Notes: generated by a model not told the origin, from the sequence alone. Positions 1 through 8,033 are shown, numbered from the stretch's first letter. The stretch is 10,659 nt of DNA from Bacteroidia bacterium (GCA_013042025.1 JABDQY010000024.1:1-10659), one strand, 5' to 3'. Numbers and translations: made by a program.

Positions 1-225
1 GGCATAAGTCATTGCCATACCTGTAGAATTAGTATCGGTATGTGTATTAGCAACATATGGCATTATTTCGTTACACATTCTTTGCTCGATTGGTAGATAA
101 TTTCTGCCACTTGCAGTCCAATCAGCATACACAATTTTTTTGTTTTCACCATAGGGTGTATTGATGGTGTTATTTATCCCAATTATATGCTTACGAAATT
201 TGTTGAAATAGTTCTCCATGGGCAT
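1..225 (-). CDS. Class V aminotransferase / cysteine desulfurase-like PLP enzyme, N-terminal fragment (cut by left edge)
   Basis: The minus strand is open from position 225 to the window edge, giving 75 residues that begin MPMENYFNKF. The fragment contains YGENKKIVYADWTASGR (about residues 25-42) and PYVANTHTDTNSTG (about residues 56-69). This pattern, with a D-x-T/A-A-S-G strand followed by N-x-H motifs, is the N-terminal part of fold-type I class V aminotransferases (the NifS/CsdB group), which use pyridoxal phosphate to act on amino acids such as cysteine. The catalytic lysine lies beyond the window, so the exact reaction cannot be told. Two in-frame ATGs (225 and 219) are possible starts. 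A TAA directly precedes the first, so no longer start exists. The gene is divergent from trkA and nothing suggests a shared function. The family call is recognised by eye from short motifs. Confidence 0.8.
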   Translation of the reverse strand, partial: MPMENYFNKFRKHIIGINNTINTPYGENKKIVYADWTASGRNYLPIEQRMCNEIMPYVANTHTDTNSTGMAMTYA

Positions 226-234
226 TTAAGAATA

Positions 235-242
235 CAATTTTA
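235..242 (-). promoter_or_regulatory. Possible -7 box for the leftward aminotransferase gene
   Basis: Read on the minus strand this is TAAAATTG, one mismatch from the Bacteroidota -7 consensus TAnnTTTG. It lies about 10 bases before the first possible ATG (225), so the leader would be very short. No convincing -33 element is seen at the usual spacing. In AT-rich DNA a one-mismatch hit is weak evidence. Confidence 0.2.
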
Positions 243-338
243 AGTCAATATTTTGGTTTTATTTAATTAGAACCAATATGAAAATAGAAATAAGACTAAA
301 AAAAATAAAAGTGGTTTATAATGTCATTTAGATAACTA

Positions 339-346
339 TACATTTG
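339..346 (+). promoter_or_regulatory. Bacteroidota-type -7 promoter element for trkA-trkH
   Basis: TACATTTG is an exact match to TAnnTTTG, the -7 element used by the primary sigma factor of Bacteroidota. It ends 9 bases before the trkA ATG at 356. Transcription starting a few bases after the box would leave a leader of only a few bases, or none. No clear TTTG-type -33 element is seen 19-25 bases upstream, although the region is AT-rich. No other in-frame ATG fits TrkA better, so the promoter and the start support each other. Confidence 0.5.
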
Positions 347-355
347 TACCATAAA

Positions 356-1696
356 ATGAAGGTTATTATTGCTGGAGCAGGGGAAGTAGGCTACCATTTA
401 GCAAAACTGCTAACGAAGGAATCTCACTCTATTGTTTTAATTGATACCAATGCAAAAGTATTGCAACGTGCCGATTCTGAAATGGATTTATTGTCCATTC
501 AAGGCAATGCATATTCGTTAAGCATTCTTGATAGGGCAGATATAGCAAATACAGATCTTGTAATAGCTGTTACTTCCAGCGAAACAACCAATCTTACTAT
601 CGCAACGCTAGGAAAACAATTAGGAGCAAAAAAGACAATTGCCCGTGTAAATAATTCTGAATTTGTAAAACTTAAAGATAGATTAGATTTAGAGCGTTTA
701 GGTATAGATGTTATAATATCTCCAGAAGATTTAGCATCTAAGGAAATTATTCGATTATTACGTAGATCTTCCTTTTCCAATGCTTTTGATTTTGAATTTG
801 GGAAACTGACCTTACTTGGTGTTTACCTTAATGAACGAAGTAAAATTTTGAATAAGAGCATAAAGGAATGCAGCCACTACAATGAAAGCGGTGACTTCAT
901 AACAATAGCCATTGACAGAAATGGAGAGCCAATAATACCGCGAAGTAATTTTGTTTTTGAAGATCATGATCACGTGTTCTTTTTATGCAGACCTAAAGGG
1001 ATAGATCAAATTCGAGATTTATGTGGTAATAAGAAGTTCGAGGTTAAAAATGTAATGCTGTTAGGCGGAGGTAATGTTGGCTTCAATACCGCCAAAAAAT
1101 TAAATAGAAGAAAAAATGTTAAACTCATTGAATCAGATTCAGATCGTTGTGAAGAACTAGCTGATTTGTTACCTGAGACCTTAATCATTAATGATGATGG
1201 TCATGATGTCCATTTACTAGAAGATGAAAACATTTCTCAGATGGATGCATTTATCGCGGTAACTGGAAACTCTGAGACAAACATTATGAGTTGTTTGGTT
1301 GCTAAAACACATGGAGTTAAGAAAACCATTGCGATGGTAGAGAACATTGATTATATAAACCTTTCACAAACCATTGGTATTGATACACTTATTAATAAAA
1401 AATTGATAGCTGCAAATAATATATTCCGTTATGTAAGACAAGCCGACATAATGAGTATCGCAGGTATTCATGGTTTAGATGCAGAAGTAATGGAAGTTAA
1501 TGTTAAGCATGGATCAAAAGCAACACAAGTGCCAATACAGCAGTTAGAGTTTCCAAAGAATGCTATAATTGGAGGTATAATTCGAGATGGAAATGCTTGG
1601 ATTGCAGATGGCAATTTTCAAATTAATGCAAATGATAAAGTAGTAGTATTCGCTCTACCTGAAGGAATCAAAAAGGTACTTGAATACTTTAGCTAA
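356..1696 (+). CDS. trkA: TrkA, NAD-binding regulatory subunit of Trk-type potassium uptake
   Basis: A 446-residue cytoplasmic protein that binds to the TrkH channel and gates potassium uptake according to bound nucleotide. It has the full duplicated layout of TrkA: RCK_N domain 1 with G7-A-G9-E-V-G12 and acidic D30 at the end of strand 2, RCK_C domain 1 at about 145-222, RCK_N domain 2 with GGGNVG at 237-242 and E259, and RCK_C domain 2 at about 370-446. Both Rossmann nucleotide motifs look intact. The length is close to the usual figure of about 450-460. The ATG at 356 gives MKVIIAGAGEVG, the standard TrkA beginning; a TTG at 344 would add four residues but overlaps the promoter box. The stop codon overlaps the trkH start by one base (TAATG), so translational coupling is likely. 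Confidence 0.95.
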   Translation: MKVIIAGAGEVGYHLAKLLTKESHSIVLIDTNAKVLQRADSEMDLLSIQGNAYSLSILDRADIANTDLVIAVTSSETTNLTIATLGKQLGAKKTIARVNNSEFVKLKDRLDLERLGIDVIISPEDLASKEIIRLLRRSSFSNAFDFEFGKLTLLGVYLNERSKILNKSIKECSHYNESGDFITIAIDRNGEPIIPRSNFVFEDHDHVFFLCRPKGIDQIRDLCGNKKFEVKNVMLLGGGNVGFNTAKKLNRRKNVKLIESDSDRCEELADLLPETLIINDDGHDVHLLEDENISQMDAFIAVTGNSETNIMSCLVAKTHGVKKTIAMVENIDYINLSQTIGIDTLINKKLIAANNIFRYVRQADIMSIAGIHGLDAEVMEVNVKHGSKATQVPIQQLEFPKNAIIGGIIRDGNAWIADGNFQINANDKVVVFALPEGIKKVLEYFS

Positions 1697-3147
1697 TGTT
1701 TCATTTTAAAGCCATATTGCATGTTCTTGGAACATTAATGATTCTTAATGGATTATTTATGGCTTCTGTTTTACCAGTAAGTTGGTATTCGGGCTCTAAT
1801 GATTTTAATTCATTGCTAACTTCTTCTGTGATTAGTGCAAATTTAGGCTTGATTATCTGGGTTTTAACGCGAAGAGTCAAGAGAGAAGTGGGAAGAAGAG
1901 ACGGATATTTAATTGTAACCTTTGGGTGGATTATCTTAGGTGTTACAGGAGCCCTTCCTTTTTTACTTAGTGGCACAATTACATCTATACCCAGTGCGTT
2001 TTTTGAAACGATTTCGGGATACACCACAACAGGTGCTTCTATTCTAAATGATATTGAAACTGTACCCGAAGGAATATTGTTATGGAGAAGTATGACCCAA
2101 TGGATTGGGGGGATGGGTATTATTGTACTTACGGTGGCAATACTACCTATGTTTGGTGTAGGTGGTATGGAGCTATTTATGGCCGAGGCTCCTGGACCGT
2201 CTTCTAGCAAATTGCATCCTAAGATAACAGATACAGCTAAAAGACTATGGGTAATTTATGTGCTCTTAACTGGTATAGAAACGGTTCTATTAAGAATAGC
2301 GGGCATGAGTTGGTTAGACGCTGTTAATCACTCATTTACAACTATGAGTACTGGAGGGTTCTCTACAAAAAATGCAAGTATAGCCGCTTTTAATTCTCCC
2401 GCAATCGAATATATTATTACAGCATTTATGCTTGTGGGTGGTATTAATTTTAGTATGTTGTATTTCATATTTAAAGGGGCATTTAGCAAGGCATTTGGAA
2501 ACGAAGAATTTAGAACGTACGTTGGGATAATCATTCTGTTCACATTAACTATCACTGGAGTACTATATTTTACAACAGCAGGTGGACTTGAAACTAGTTT
2601 TAGACATACTATTTTTCAAGTTGTAACTATAGTAACAACCACCGGTTTTTCAACTGTAAATTATGCGACTTGGGTTCCTTTTGCATACATGCTTATTTTG
2701 TTTTTAATGTTTACAGGAGGATCTGCGGGATCAACTGCGGGAGGAGTAAAGATTGTAAGGCATCTGGTAATTCTGAAAAACGGTTATACCGAGTTTAAGC
2801 GTTTATTACACCCTCGGGCAATTGTTCCAGTGCGAATTAATGGCAAAGCAGTTCAGCAGAAAATTGTACACAACGTACTGGCTTTCTTCTTTATTTATAT
2901 GCTAACTTTCATTCTCGGGGCCTTGATTATTTCCGCGTTTGGGTATGATATCATGACCTCAGCTGGAGCGAGCATCGCTTGCTTAGGAAATATTGGACCT
3001 GGTATAGGAGGAGTAGATCCATCTCATAACTTTTCGTTCTTCTCAGATGGAGCAAAACTGTTTTTATCTTTCTTAATGCTACTTGGTCGTTTAGAGCTAT
3101 TTACAGTGTTAATTTTGCTAACTCCAGCATTTTGGAAGAAGGTATAG
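1696..3147 (+). CDS. trkH: TrkH/KtrB-family potassium uptake membrane channel
   Basis: A 483-residue inner-membrane protein that carries potassium inward together with TrkA, whose gene overlaps it by one base. It shows the four pore repeats of the SKT superfamily, each with a selectivity-filter loop: TTTGA at 110-114, STGGF at 218-222, TTTGF at 314-318 and LGNIGPG at 430-436. The key glycine is kept in all four, as expected for a potassium-selective member. The intramembrane gating loop is seen as GGSAGSTAGG (341-350), followed by VKIVR. Hydrophobic segments begin at about residues 5, 41, 70, 137, 184, 238, 274, 328, 392 and 454. The C-terminus, GRLELFT at 464-470 then a last hydrophobic stretch, is typical. 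Nothing is truncated. Trk and Ktr subtypes cannot be separated cleanly, but the full-length duplicated TrkA partner favours Trk. Confidence 0.95.
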   Translation: MFHFKAILHVLGTLMILNGLFMASVLPVSWYSGSNDFNSLLTSSVISANLGLIIWVLTRRVKREVGRRDGYLIVTFGWIILGVTGALPFLLSGTITSIPSAFFETISGYTTTGASILNDIETVPEGILLWRSMTQWIGGMGIIVLTVAILPMFGVGGMELFMAEAPGPSSSKLHPKITDTAKRLWVIYVLLTGIETVLLRIAGMSWLDAVNHSFTTMSTGGFSTKNASIAAFNSPAIEYIITAFMLVGGINFSMLYFIFKGAFSKAFGNEEFRTYVGIIILFTLTITGVLYFTTAGGLETSFRHTIFQVVTIVTTTGFSTVNYATWVPFAYMLILFLMFTGGSAGSTAGGVKIVRHLVILKNGYTEFKRLLHPRAIVPVRINGKAVQQKIVHNVLAFFFIYMLTFILGALIISAFGYDIMTSAGASIACLGNIGPGIGGVDPSHNFSFFSDGAKLFLSFLMLLGRLELFTVLILLTPAFWKKV

Positions 3148-3180
3148 CTCAAGATTAATTATTTGGTGTAAATCTATATT

Positions 3181-3197
3181 AGAAATGTGACATTTCT
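3181..3197. terminator. Small perfect dyad after trkH, possible weak terminator
   Basis: AGAAATG-TGA-CATTTCT forms a perfect 7-bp stem with a 3-base loop, 34 bases after the trkH stop, followed by TTAC rather than a long T run. The stem has only two G-C pairs, so as an intrinsic terminator it would be weak. It could instead be a protein-binding dyad. No better terminator is visible between trkH and the next gene. Confidence 0.3.
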
Positions 3198-3302
3198 TTA
3201 CAAACAATATTGTATAAATTGCGTAAAAATTATAATCCTTATTAATTTAATGGCTTTCATAGTAGTTTTATAATTGTCAATATTTATAAATGAAAGTAAG
3301 GT

Positions 3303-6300
3303 ATGAATTTAAATTTTCTACTAGTTAAATGGTTTAAGGCTTTACTAGGCCTAGCTTTAGTGTTTGTTGCATTTTCTTCTTTTGGCCAATCAAAATCCAA
3401 CAAAGGGAAAGAATTTTGGTTAGGATTTATGGCACATATCGAAGGAACCGATGCAGGAATGTCTTTGTACATTACAAGTGACTCGAATACAAGTGGAACC
3501 GTTTCAGTTCCAGGTCAAACTTGGTCATCTAATTTCACGGTTACAGCAAATAATTTAACCGTTGTAACAATTCCATCTAATGTAGCATATTCTGGCTGTT
3601 CTGACTGCGTTGTAAGCAAAGCAGTGAAAGTTACCTCATTAGAAGACATTATTGTCTATGCACATCATTATGAGGGGAATAAATCTGATGCAACTTTAGT
3701 ACTTCCCACAAGAACACAAGGTAAAGATTATTATGTAATGGGCTATACCCAGAGTTCACCTAATAGCACAGGACGTAATGTATTTATTGTTGTTGGGAGT
3801 AAAGATAATACCAAAGTTAATATTACACCAGGCGTTGATTTACGTTCAAATACCGGTGGAACATTAGCAGCAAATAATACATATCAAATTACCCTGGATG
3901 AAGGAGAAATATATCAAGGAATTGCACGATATGGATCCTCATCATACGATATCTCTGGAACACACATCGAAGTTATTGATACAGGAATGACAGCAAATTG
4001 TAGAACGGTTTCTGTATTTTCAGGAAGTACATATACTCGAATAGGTAACTGTTCTGGTGGTTGGGGCACAATCAACTCCGGTGATAATTTATACGAACAA
4101 ATGTTTCCTACAAAGACCTGGGGAACGAGGTTTGTATTGGTGCCAGCCTTAGGTAGAACTTCAGATAATTTTCGTTTCTTGGCCTCTGAAGATGGTACGC
4201 AAGTAGTTATTCAAAAGAATGCAGGTTACCCAGACGTTTTGAACCTCAACAAAGGAGAATTTGGTGAGATTACAGACGTTTCAACGATAAGAAATGTGAT
4301 ATGTAATTATCCAGTTATGGCTGCTCAATTTCAAAAAACTTCGCGTTGTGATGGTCAAAATAGAGTTGGAGATCCATCCATGACTATTCTGAACCCATTG
4401 GAGCAAACACTAAAAGATATTACATTGTATTCTAGCCAGTATTATGACATTGATAATCATTATATCAACGTAGTGATACCAACAAATGCTGCTAGTAGCT
4501 TTAGATTGGATGGTAATGCACAGTCTTTCACTACCGTACCTTTTAATGCAAATTATAGTTATGCTCGATTAACTGTAACCAATGGAAATCATCGTTTAAC
4601 GGCTAATCAAGGTTTTGTTGCTACAGCTTATGGCGAGGGAGAGTTCGAAAGTTATGGATATGCCGCAGGTGCTAATGTCAAAGACTTAACAGCGACTATC
4701 AAAATGGCGAATTCTTCACAAACAACAGAAATATCAAACTGTGTTGGCAGAGGAACTAAATTTCAAGGAGCAGCAGAATATAACGTGGTTAGGTGGGAAT
4801 GGAATTTTGGAGATGGGAGTTCTGATTCAGTTCAAAACCCTACTCATGTTTATGCAGATACGGGTACATACAATGTAAGGTTGTATACCTATAAAGAAGA
4901 ATTTGATGGCTGTTCTGTTTATGATTCAGCTTTTCTTGAAGTTAAAATATATGACGTACCAGAAGCAAAATTAGTCCGTAGTGTCTTGTGCGATAGCACA
5001 ACTGCATATTTTACAGACTCGAGTTTTGTGCCAGCTCCTGAAGAATATAACTTTACAAGATGGTCAATTAATTCAGGTGCTACTCTTTATGGACCAAACG
5101 TAACTTACACTTTTGATTCGGTTGGTAAATATGAATTATTTATGGAAGTAGGAACACAGCACTATTGTAGAGATACAATCCGCGACTCAATAACTGTTTC
5201 ACCTCGTCCAGTGTCAAATTTCAGTGCTGCAAATACATGTTTTAAAGATTCTACAGTTTTTGTTAATAGTTCAACGGTTCTAACTGGTAATATTGATAGC
5301 TCATTATGGGAATTCACCGATACGAGTGGTTCTTTTTTAAAAAATCCTAGTCATTTTTACACGGATTCAGGAATGCATTTTATAACCCTAACATCTGTAA
5401 CAGATTCTGGGTGCAGAAATAGCTATACCGATTCAATATATAAATTACCTCGATTTGTTCCTCAGTTTGAATACTTGGATACCTGTTTTGGTTTTGCAAG
5501 TTTATTTGAAAATACTACAATTCTTGAAGGAGGAAGTTTTACAGATACCATTTGGTATACTTCAGAAATAGACACGTTCGAAACGTACGATTTAACGAAA
5601 ACCTTTGCTTCAGAAGGATCGTATAATGTCCATTTGATTATGGAACAAGATAGTTATTGCAGGGATACATTTTCACAAACAGTTGAGATCCATCCTTTAG
5701 CTCTTCCAGATTTTACTTTTGCTGACCAATGCTTAGGTGATAGCACAACTTTTACAGATGTTTCAAACTTATCAGATGGTAGCTATACGTTGCATTGGGA
5801 TTTTGATGATGGTATAATAGGCGATCAGAGTGTTGAGAAGGTGCTTTATGCCGCTATGGGTACAAAAGGCGTTACACTAACTGTAACAACCGACGAAGGT
5901 TGTGAAACCGATACTACTAAAGAGGTTTTGATTACAAATCCGCAAATCACGAGTCTTAATATCAGTGATATGTGTTTAAACTCTAATCAAGATATATATG
6001 GTAATTACGACCTAGGACTTGATAGTTTCTTGACTTTTAGTTGGTTAATTGACAATATTAATACTTCTACAAACGACACGTTTAACTATACACCTTCATC
6101 CTATGGTAATCGTGATATTGAATTAACCACAACTACTAAGAATGGCTGTGAACTGGTGTATGTGGATAGTTTTACTGTATTTGACAGACCATTACCAGAC
6201 TTTACGGTAACCGAGGTATGTGAAAACAAATTTGTAAGTCCAATTGATATTAGTTCTGTTAACAGTCCTGCAACTATTGATAAAACATTGTGGTACTTGG

Positions 6301-7466
6301 ATGCCTCATTTGTATCAAACGCATCAAATCCTTCAATACCAGTTTCTTCTGCAGGGAATTACTTCTTGAAACTAGTTATTGAAACAAATGAAGGATGTAC
6401 AGACTCAATTATTAAAACATTTAATGTAAATCCTTTACCTGTTGTAGATTTCCTTACAGGAGCTCAATGTTTTGGAGACAATACTATATTTAATGATAAC
6501 AGTACTATTTCTTCCGGAACAAACACAATATTCAATTGGCTGATAAATGGAGTACCCATGAATGGTGCAAGTGTATCGTATTCTTTCCCAGCTGTAGGTG
6601 ATTATAACGTTCAAGAAATAGTTACAAGTGCAAAAGGCTGTACAGACACAATCTCCAAAGATGTTCCTGTGTTTCCCTTACCAAGTATTGATGTTGATTT
6701 GGTTAGATATACAGGGTGTGAACCATTTACTATTGATATTATAAATAACTCGTCTATAACCATTGGATCAATTGATCAGTATGACTGGGATTGGGGCAAT
6801 GGATTTGTTGGAAGTGGTGATGTTTCACAGTATACATATCCTTCAGTAGGAACCTATACTATGAAGGTAAAGGCAACTTCAAATCAAGGTTGTATAGATT
6901 CTACTTCATTGTCAAATGACGTTACGGTTTTACCGCGTCCAACTGCAGATTTTACCTTTACTCCAGATGAACCTAGTATTTTAGTTTCTCAAATTTCCTT
7001 GTCTGACAATTCCTCTTCGGATGCTACCGATTGGCAATGGTACATTAGCGATGGAGCTACAACAAGCGGACAGCAAGCAACACATAACTTCCTTGATTCG
7101 GGTCAATTCTATGTTGAATTGAAGATAGAAAATGAAAACGGTTGTAGAGATAGCATTACAAAAGGAGTTTATGTAAGTGCTGATTTATTTGTCTTCATAC
7201 CTAATGCATTTAGTCCGAATGGCGATTTAACAAACGATCATTTTGGATTAGGTGGATTAACACAAGGGGTTGTTGATATGAAAATGGAGATTTATAATAG
7301 ATGGGGAGAGCAAGTATTCTTTTCAGATAATCCAGATAACCAATGGGATGGAACCTATAAAGACAAACCGGCTCAGCAAGGTATCTACATTTACAGGGTG
7401 CAATTTACTAACCCTAAACGAAGTAAATGGTACTACTTTAACGGTGAGATCCATCTGCTGAGATAA
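3303..7466 (+). CDS. Giant secreted surface protein: IgGFc-binding-like domain, ten PKD-like repeats, type IX sorting domain
   Basis: A 1387-residue protein, probably attached to the cell surface or released by the type IX secretion system. Residues 1-28 form a signal peptide (K9 and K12, hydrophobic 13-24, likely cut near SSFGQ). Residues about 35-460 match the IgGFc-binding N-terminal domain family: KGKEFWLGFM at 34-43, SDATLVLPTRTQGKDYYV at 128-145, KDNTKVNITP at 167-176, YDISGTHIEV at 215-224 and YEQMFPTKTWG at 264-274. Residues about 462-1293 hold ten PKD-like repeats with paired cysteines; the first keeps WNFGDGS at 500-506. Residues about 1298-1387 are the CHU_C (gliding motility-associated, type B) sorting domain: FIPNAFSPNGD at 1298-1308, NRWGEQVF at 1332-1339, WDG at 1348-1350, and the end HLLR. 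Spacers of 155 and 85 bases suggest it is transcribed alone. A role in adhesion or motility is inference, and IgG binding is not implied. Confidence 0.9.
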   Translation: MNLNFLLVKWFKALLGLALVFVAFSSFGQSKSNKGKEFWLGFMAHIEGTDAGMSLYITSDSNTSGTVSVPGQTWSSNFTVTANNLTVVTIPSNVAYSGCSDCVVSKAVKVTSLEDIIVYAHHYEGNKSDATLVLPTRTQGKDYYVMGYTQSSPNSTGRNVFIVVGSKDNTKVNITPGVDLRSNTGGTLAANNTYQITLDEGEIYQGIARYGSSSYDISGTHIEVIDTGMTANCRTVSVFSGSTYTRIGNCSGGWGTINSGDNLYEQMFPTKTWGTRFVLVPALGRTSDNFRFLASEDGTQVVIQKNAGYPDVLNLNKGEFGEITDVSTIRNVICNYPVMAAQFQKTSRCDGQNRVGDPSMTILNPLEQTLKDITLYSSQYYDIDNHYINVVIPTNAASSFRLDGNAQSFTTVPFNANYSYARLTVTNGNHRLTANQGFVATAYGEGEFESYGYAAGANVKDLTATIKMANSSQTTEISNCVGRGTKFQGAAEYNVVRWEWNFGDGSSDSVQNPTHVYADTGTYNVRLYTYKEEFDGCSVYDSAFLEVKIYDVPEAKLVRSVLCDSTTAYFTDSSFVPAPEEYNFTRWSINSGATLYGPNVTYTFDSVGKYELFMEVGTQHYCRDTIRDSITVSPRPVSNFSAANTCFKDSTVFVNSSTVLTGNIDSSLWEFTDTSGSFLKNPSHFYTDSGMHFITLTSVTDSGCRNSYTDSIYKLPRFVPQFEYLDTCFGFASLFENTTILEGGSFTDTIWYTSEIDTFETYDLTKTFASEGSYNVHLIMEQDSYCRDTFSQTVEIHPLALPDFTFADQCLGDSTTFTDVSNLSDGSYTLHWDFDDGIIGDQSVEKVLYAAMGTKGVTLTVTTDEGCETDTTKEVLITNPQITSLNISDMCLNSNQDIYGNYDLGLDSFLTFSWLIDNINTSTNDTFNYTPSSYGNRDIELTTTTKNGCELVYVDSFTVFDRPLPDFTVTEVCENKFVSPIDISSVNSPATIDKTLWYLDASFVSNASNPSIPVSSAGNYFLKLVIETNEGCTDSIIKTFNVNPLPVVDFLTGAQCFGDNTIFNDNSTISSGTNTIFNWLINGVPMNGASVSYSFPAVGDYNVQEIVTSAKGCTDTISKDVPVFPLPSIDVDLVRYTGCEPFTIDIINNSSITIGSIDQYDWDWGNGFVGSGDVSQYTYPSVGTYTMKVKATSNQGCIDSTSLSNDVTVLPRPTADFTFTPDEPSILVSQISLSDNSSSDATDWQWYISDGATTSGQQATHNFLDSGQFYVELKIENENGCRDSITKGVYVSADLFVFIPNAFSPNGDLTNDHFGLGGLTQGVVDMKMEIYNRWGEQVFFSDNPDNQWDGTYKDKPAQQGIYIYRVQFTNPKRSKWYYFNGEIHLLR
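4686..7181 (+). repeat. Ten tandem PKD-like repeats of about 82 codons with paired cysteines
   Basis: Inside the giant gene, residues about 462-1293 repeat with a period of 81-85 residues. Each unit has an early cysteine (480, 563, 646, 728, 810, 891, 973, 1056, 1139) and a late one in a C-x-D/N type turn (537, 622, 704, 786, 867, 949, 1032, 1113, 1197, 1281). The tenth unit has only the late cysteine. Within units the two are 57-59 residues apart, which fits one disulfide per Ig-like sandwich, although that bond is inferred. The repeats have diverged at the DNA level; only short identities remain, such as GATAGCACAACT at both 4992 and 5739. This is old duplication, not a recent unstable tandem array. 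Confidence 0.85.
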
Positions 7467-7530
7467 ACTATCTTAAATTTATTTGACATAAAATTGTCGA
7501 AGTTTTTAATGTCATTCGTATTATTAGCTG

Positions 7531-7538
7531 TAATCTTG
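7531..7538 (+). promoter_or_regulatory. Possible -7 box for the 7552-10241 gene cluster
   Basis: TAATCTTG is one mismatch from TAnnTTTG and ends 13 bases before the ATG at 7552. The 85-base spacer after the giant gene leaves room for a promoter, and the placement resembles the better box ahead of trkA. No clear -33 element is seen. A weak 5-bp dyad (AGATA-AAC-TATCT, 7461-7473) overlaps the stop of the giant gene and might assist termination of the preceding transcript. Confidence 0.25.
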
Positions 7539-7551
7539 TCCTCTTAAACAC

Positions 7552-8031
7552 ATGTATAAATACATTCTTTTAACGGCTACTATGGCATTATTTTCATGTT
7601 CAAATAGCGAAAAAGCAATTCCAGATTTCAATTTTGAAACCGTAGAAGGTGCTTCAATTTCTTCAAATGATTTGAAAGGGAAAGCAACTATACTTGTGGT
7701 ATGGGCAACGTGGTGTGGGGATTGTATTCGAGAAATACCAGAACTCAACGAGTTGGCAAAGAAATATGAAAACAATGAAAATGTGGATTTTGTAGCTTTC
7801 AGCGATGAAGATGTGCAAACAATAAACAATTCACTTGAAAAATATCCGTTTAATTTTAAGCAGGTACCTAATTCCAAATCATTTAGTGATCAAATTAAGT
7901 CGGGTTTAGTGAAGCATTTTCCTCAAGTGATGGTTTTAAACAAAGCGTTAGTCCCAGTTTTTGAGGTTACTGAAAACAAAGAACCCATTTTTGACGTTTT
8001 AGATAAGCATATCCAAGACATAATAAGATAG
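7552..8031 (+). CDS. TlpA-like thioredoxin-fold lipoprotein with a CGDC active site
   Basis: A 159-residue thiol-disulfide oxidoreductase of the TlpA/ResA type, expected to act in the periplasm anchored to a membrane. The N-terminus has a lipoprotein signal with lipobox LFSC, acylated cysteine C16, and serine rather than aspartate next to it. The mature part has the thioredoxin beta-alpha start VVWATWCGDC (49-58), catalytic cysteines C55 and C58, helix residues EIPELNELAKKY, and the cis-proline at P124 (HFPQVMV). The motif is C-G-D-C where most TlpA-like proteins have proline before the second cysteine, which may shift the redox potential. Length fits a minimal single-domain member. It leads a three-gene cluster and stops 2 bases before the next start. 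Likely roles are cytochrome c maturation or general disulfide reduction, but no partner here settles this. Confidence 0.85.
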   Translation: MYKYILLTATMALFSCSNSEKAIPDFNFETVEGASISSNDLKGKATILVVWATWCGDCIREIPELNELAKKYENNENVDFVAFSDEDVQTINNSLEKYPFNFKQVPNSKSFSDQIKSGLVKHFPQVMVLNKALVPVFEVTENKEPIFDVLDKHIQDIIR

Positions 8032-8033
8032 TA

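Noticed and set aside
344..355. Upstream TTG start for trkA adding four residues
   Set aside because: The ATG at 356 gives the conserved MKVIIAGAG beginning and the TTG lies inside the probable promoter box.
1701..2210. A 169-codon open frame on the minus strand
   Set aside because: It lies wholly opposite trkH, whose identity is certain, and its translation shows no recognisable domain; it is a shadow frame.
3263..3270. TAGTTTTA as a promoter box for the giant gene
   Set aside because: It has one mismatch to TAnnTTTG, no -33 partner, and the spacer is so AT-rich that such hits are expected by chance.
3303..4682. Immunoglobulin G binding or immune evasion by the giant protein
   Set aside because: The domain name comes from a human mucus protein. 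Nothing in the sequence indicates that this bacterium meets IgG, so only the domain family is claimed.
4686..7181. Recent DNA-level tandem duplication or CRISPR-like array within the giant gene
   Set aside because: The periodicity is in the protein only; nucleotide identity between units is limited to short pieces such as a 12-base match, with no repeat-spacer pattern.
7524..7877. A 117-codon open frame on the minus strand
   Set aside because: It lies mostly opposite the thioredoxin lipoprotein gene, whose lipobox and active site are clear; no domain is seen in the reverse translation.
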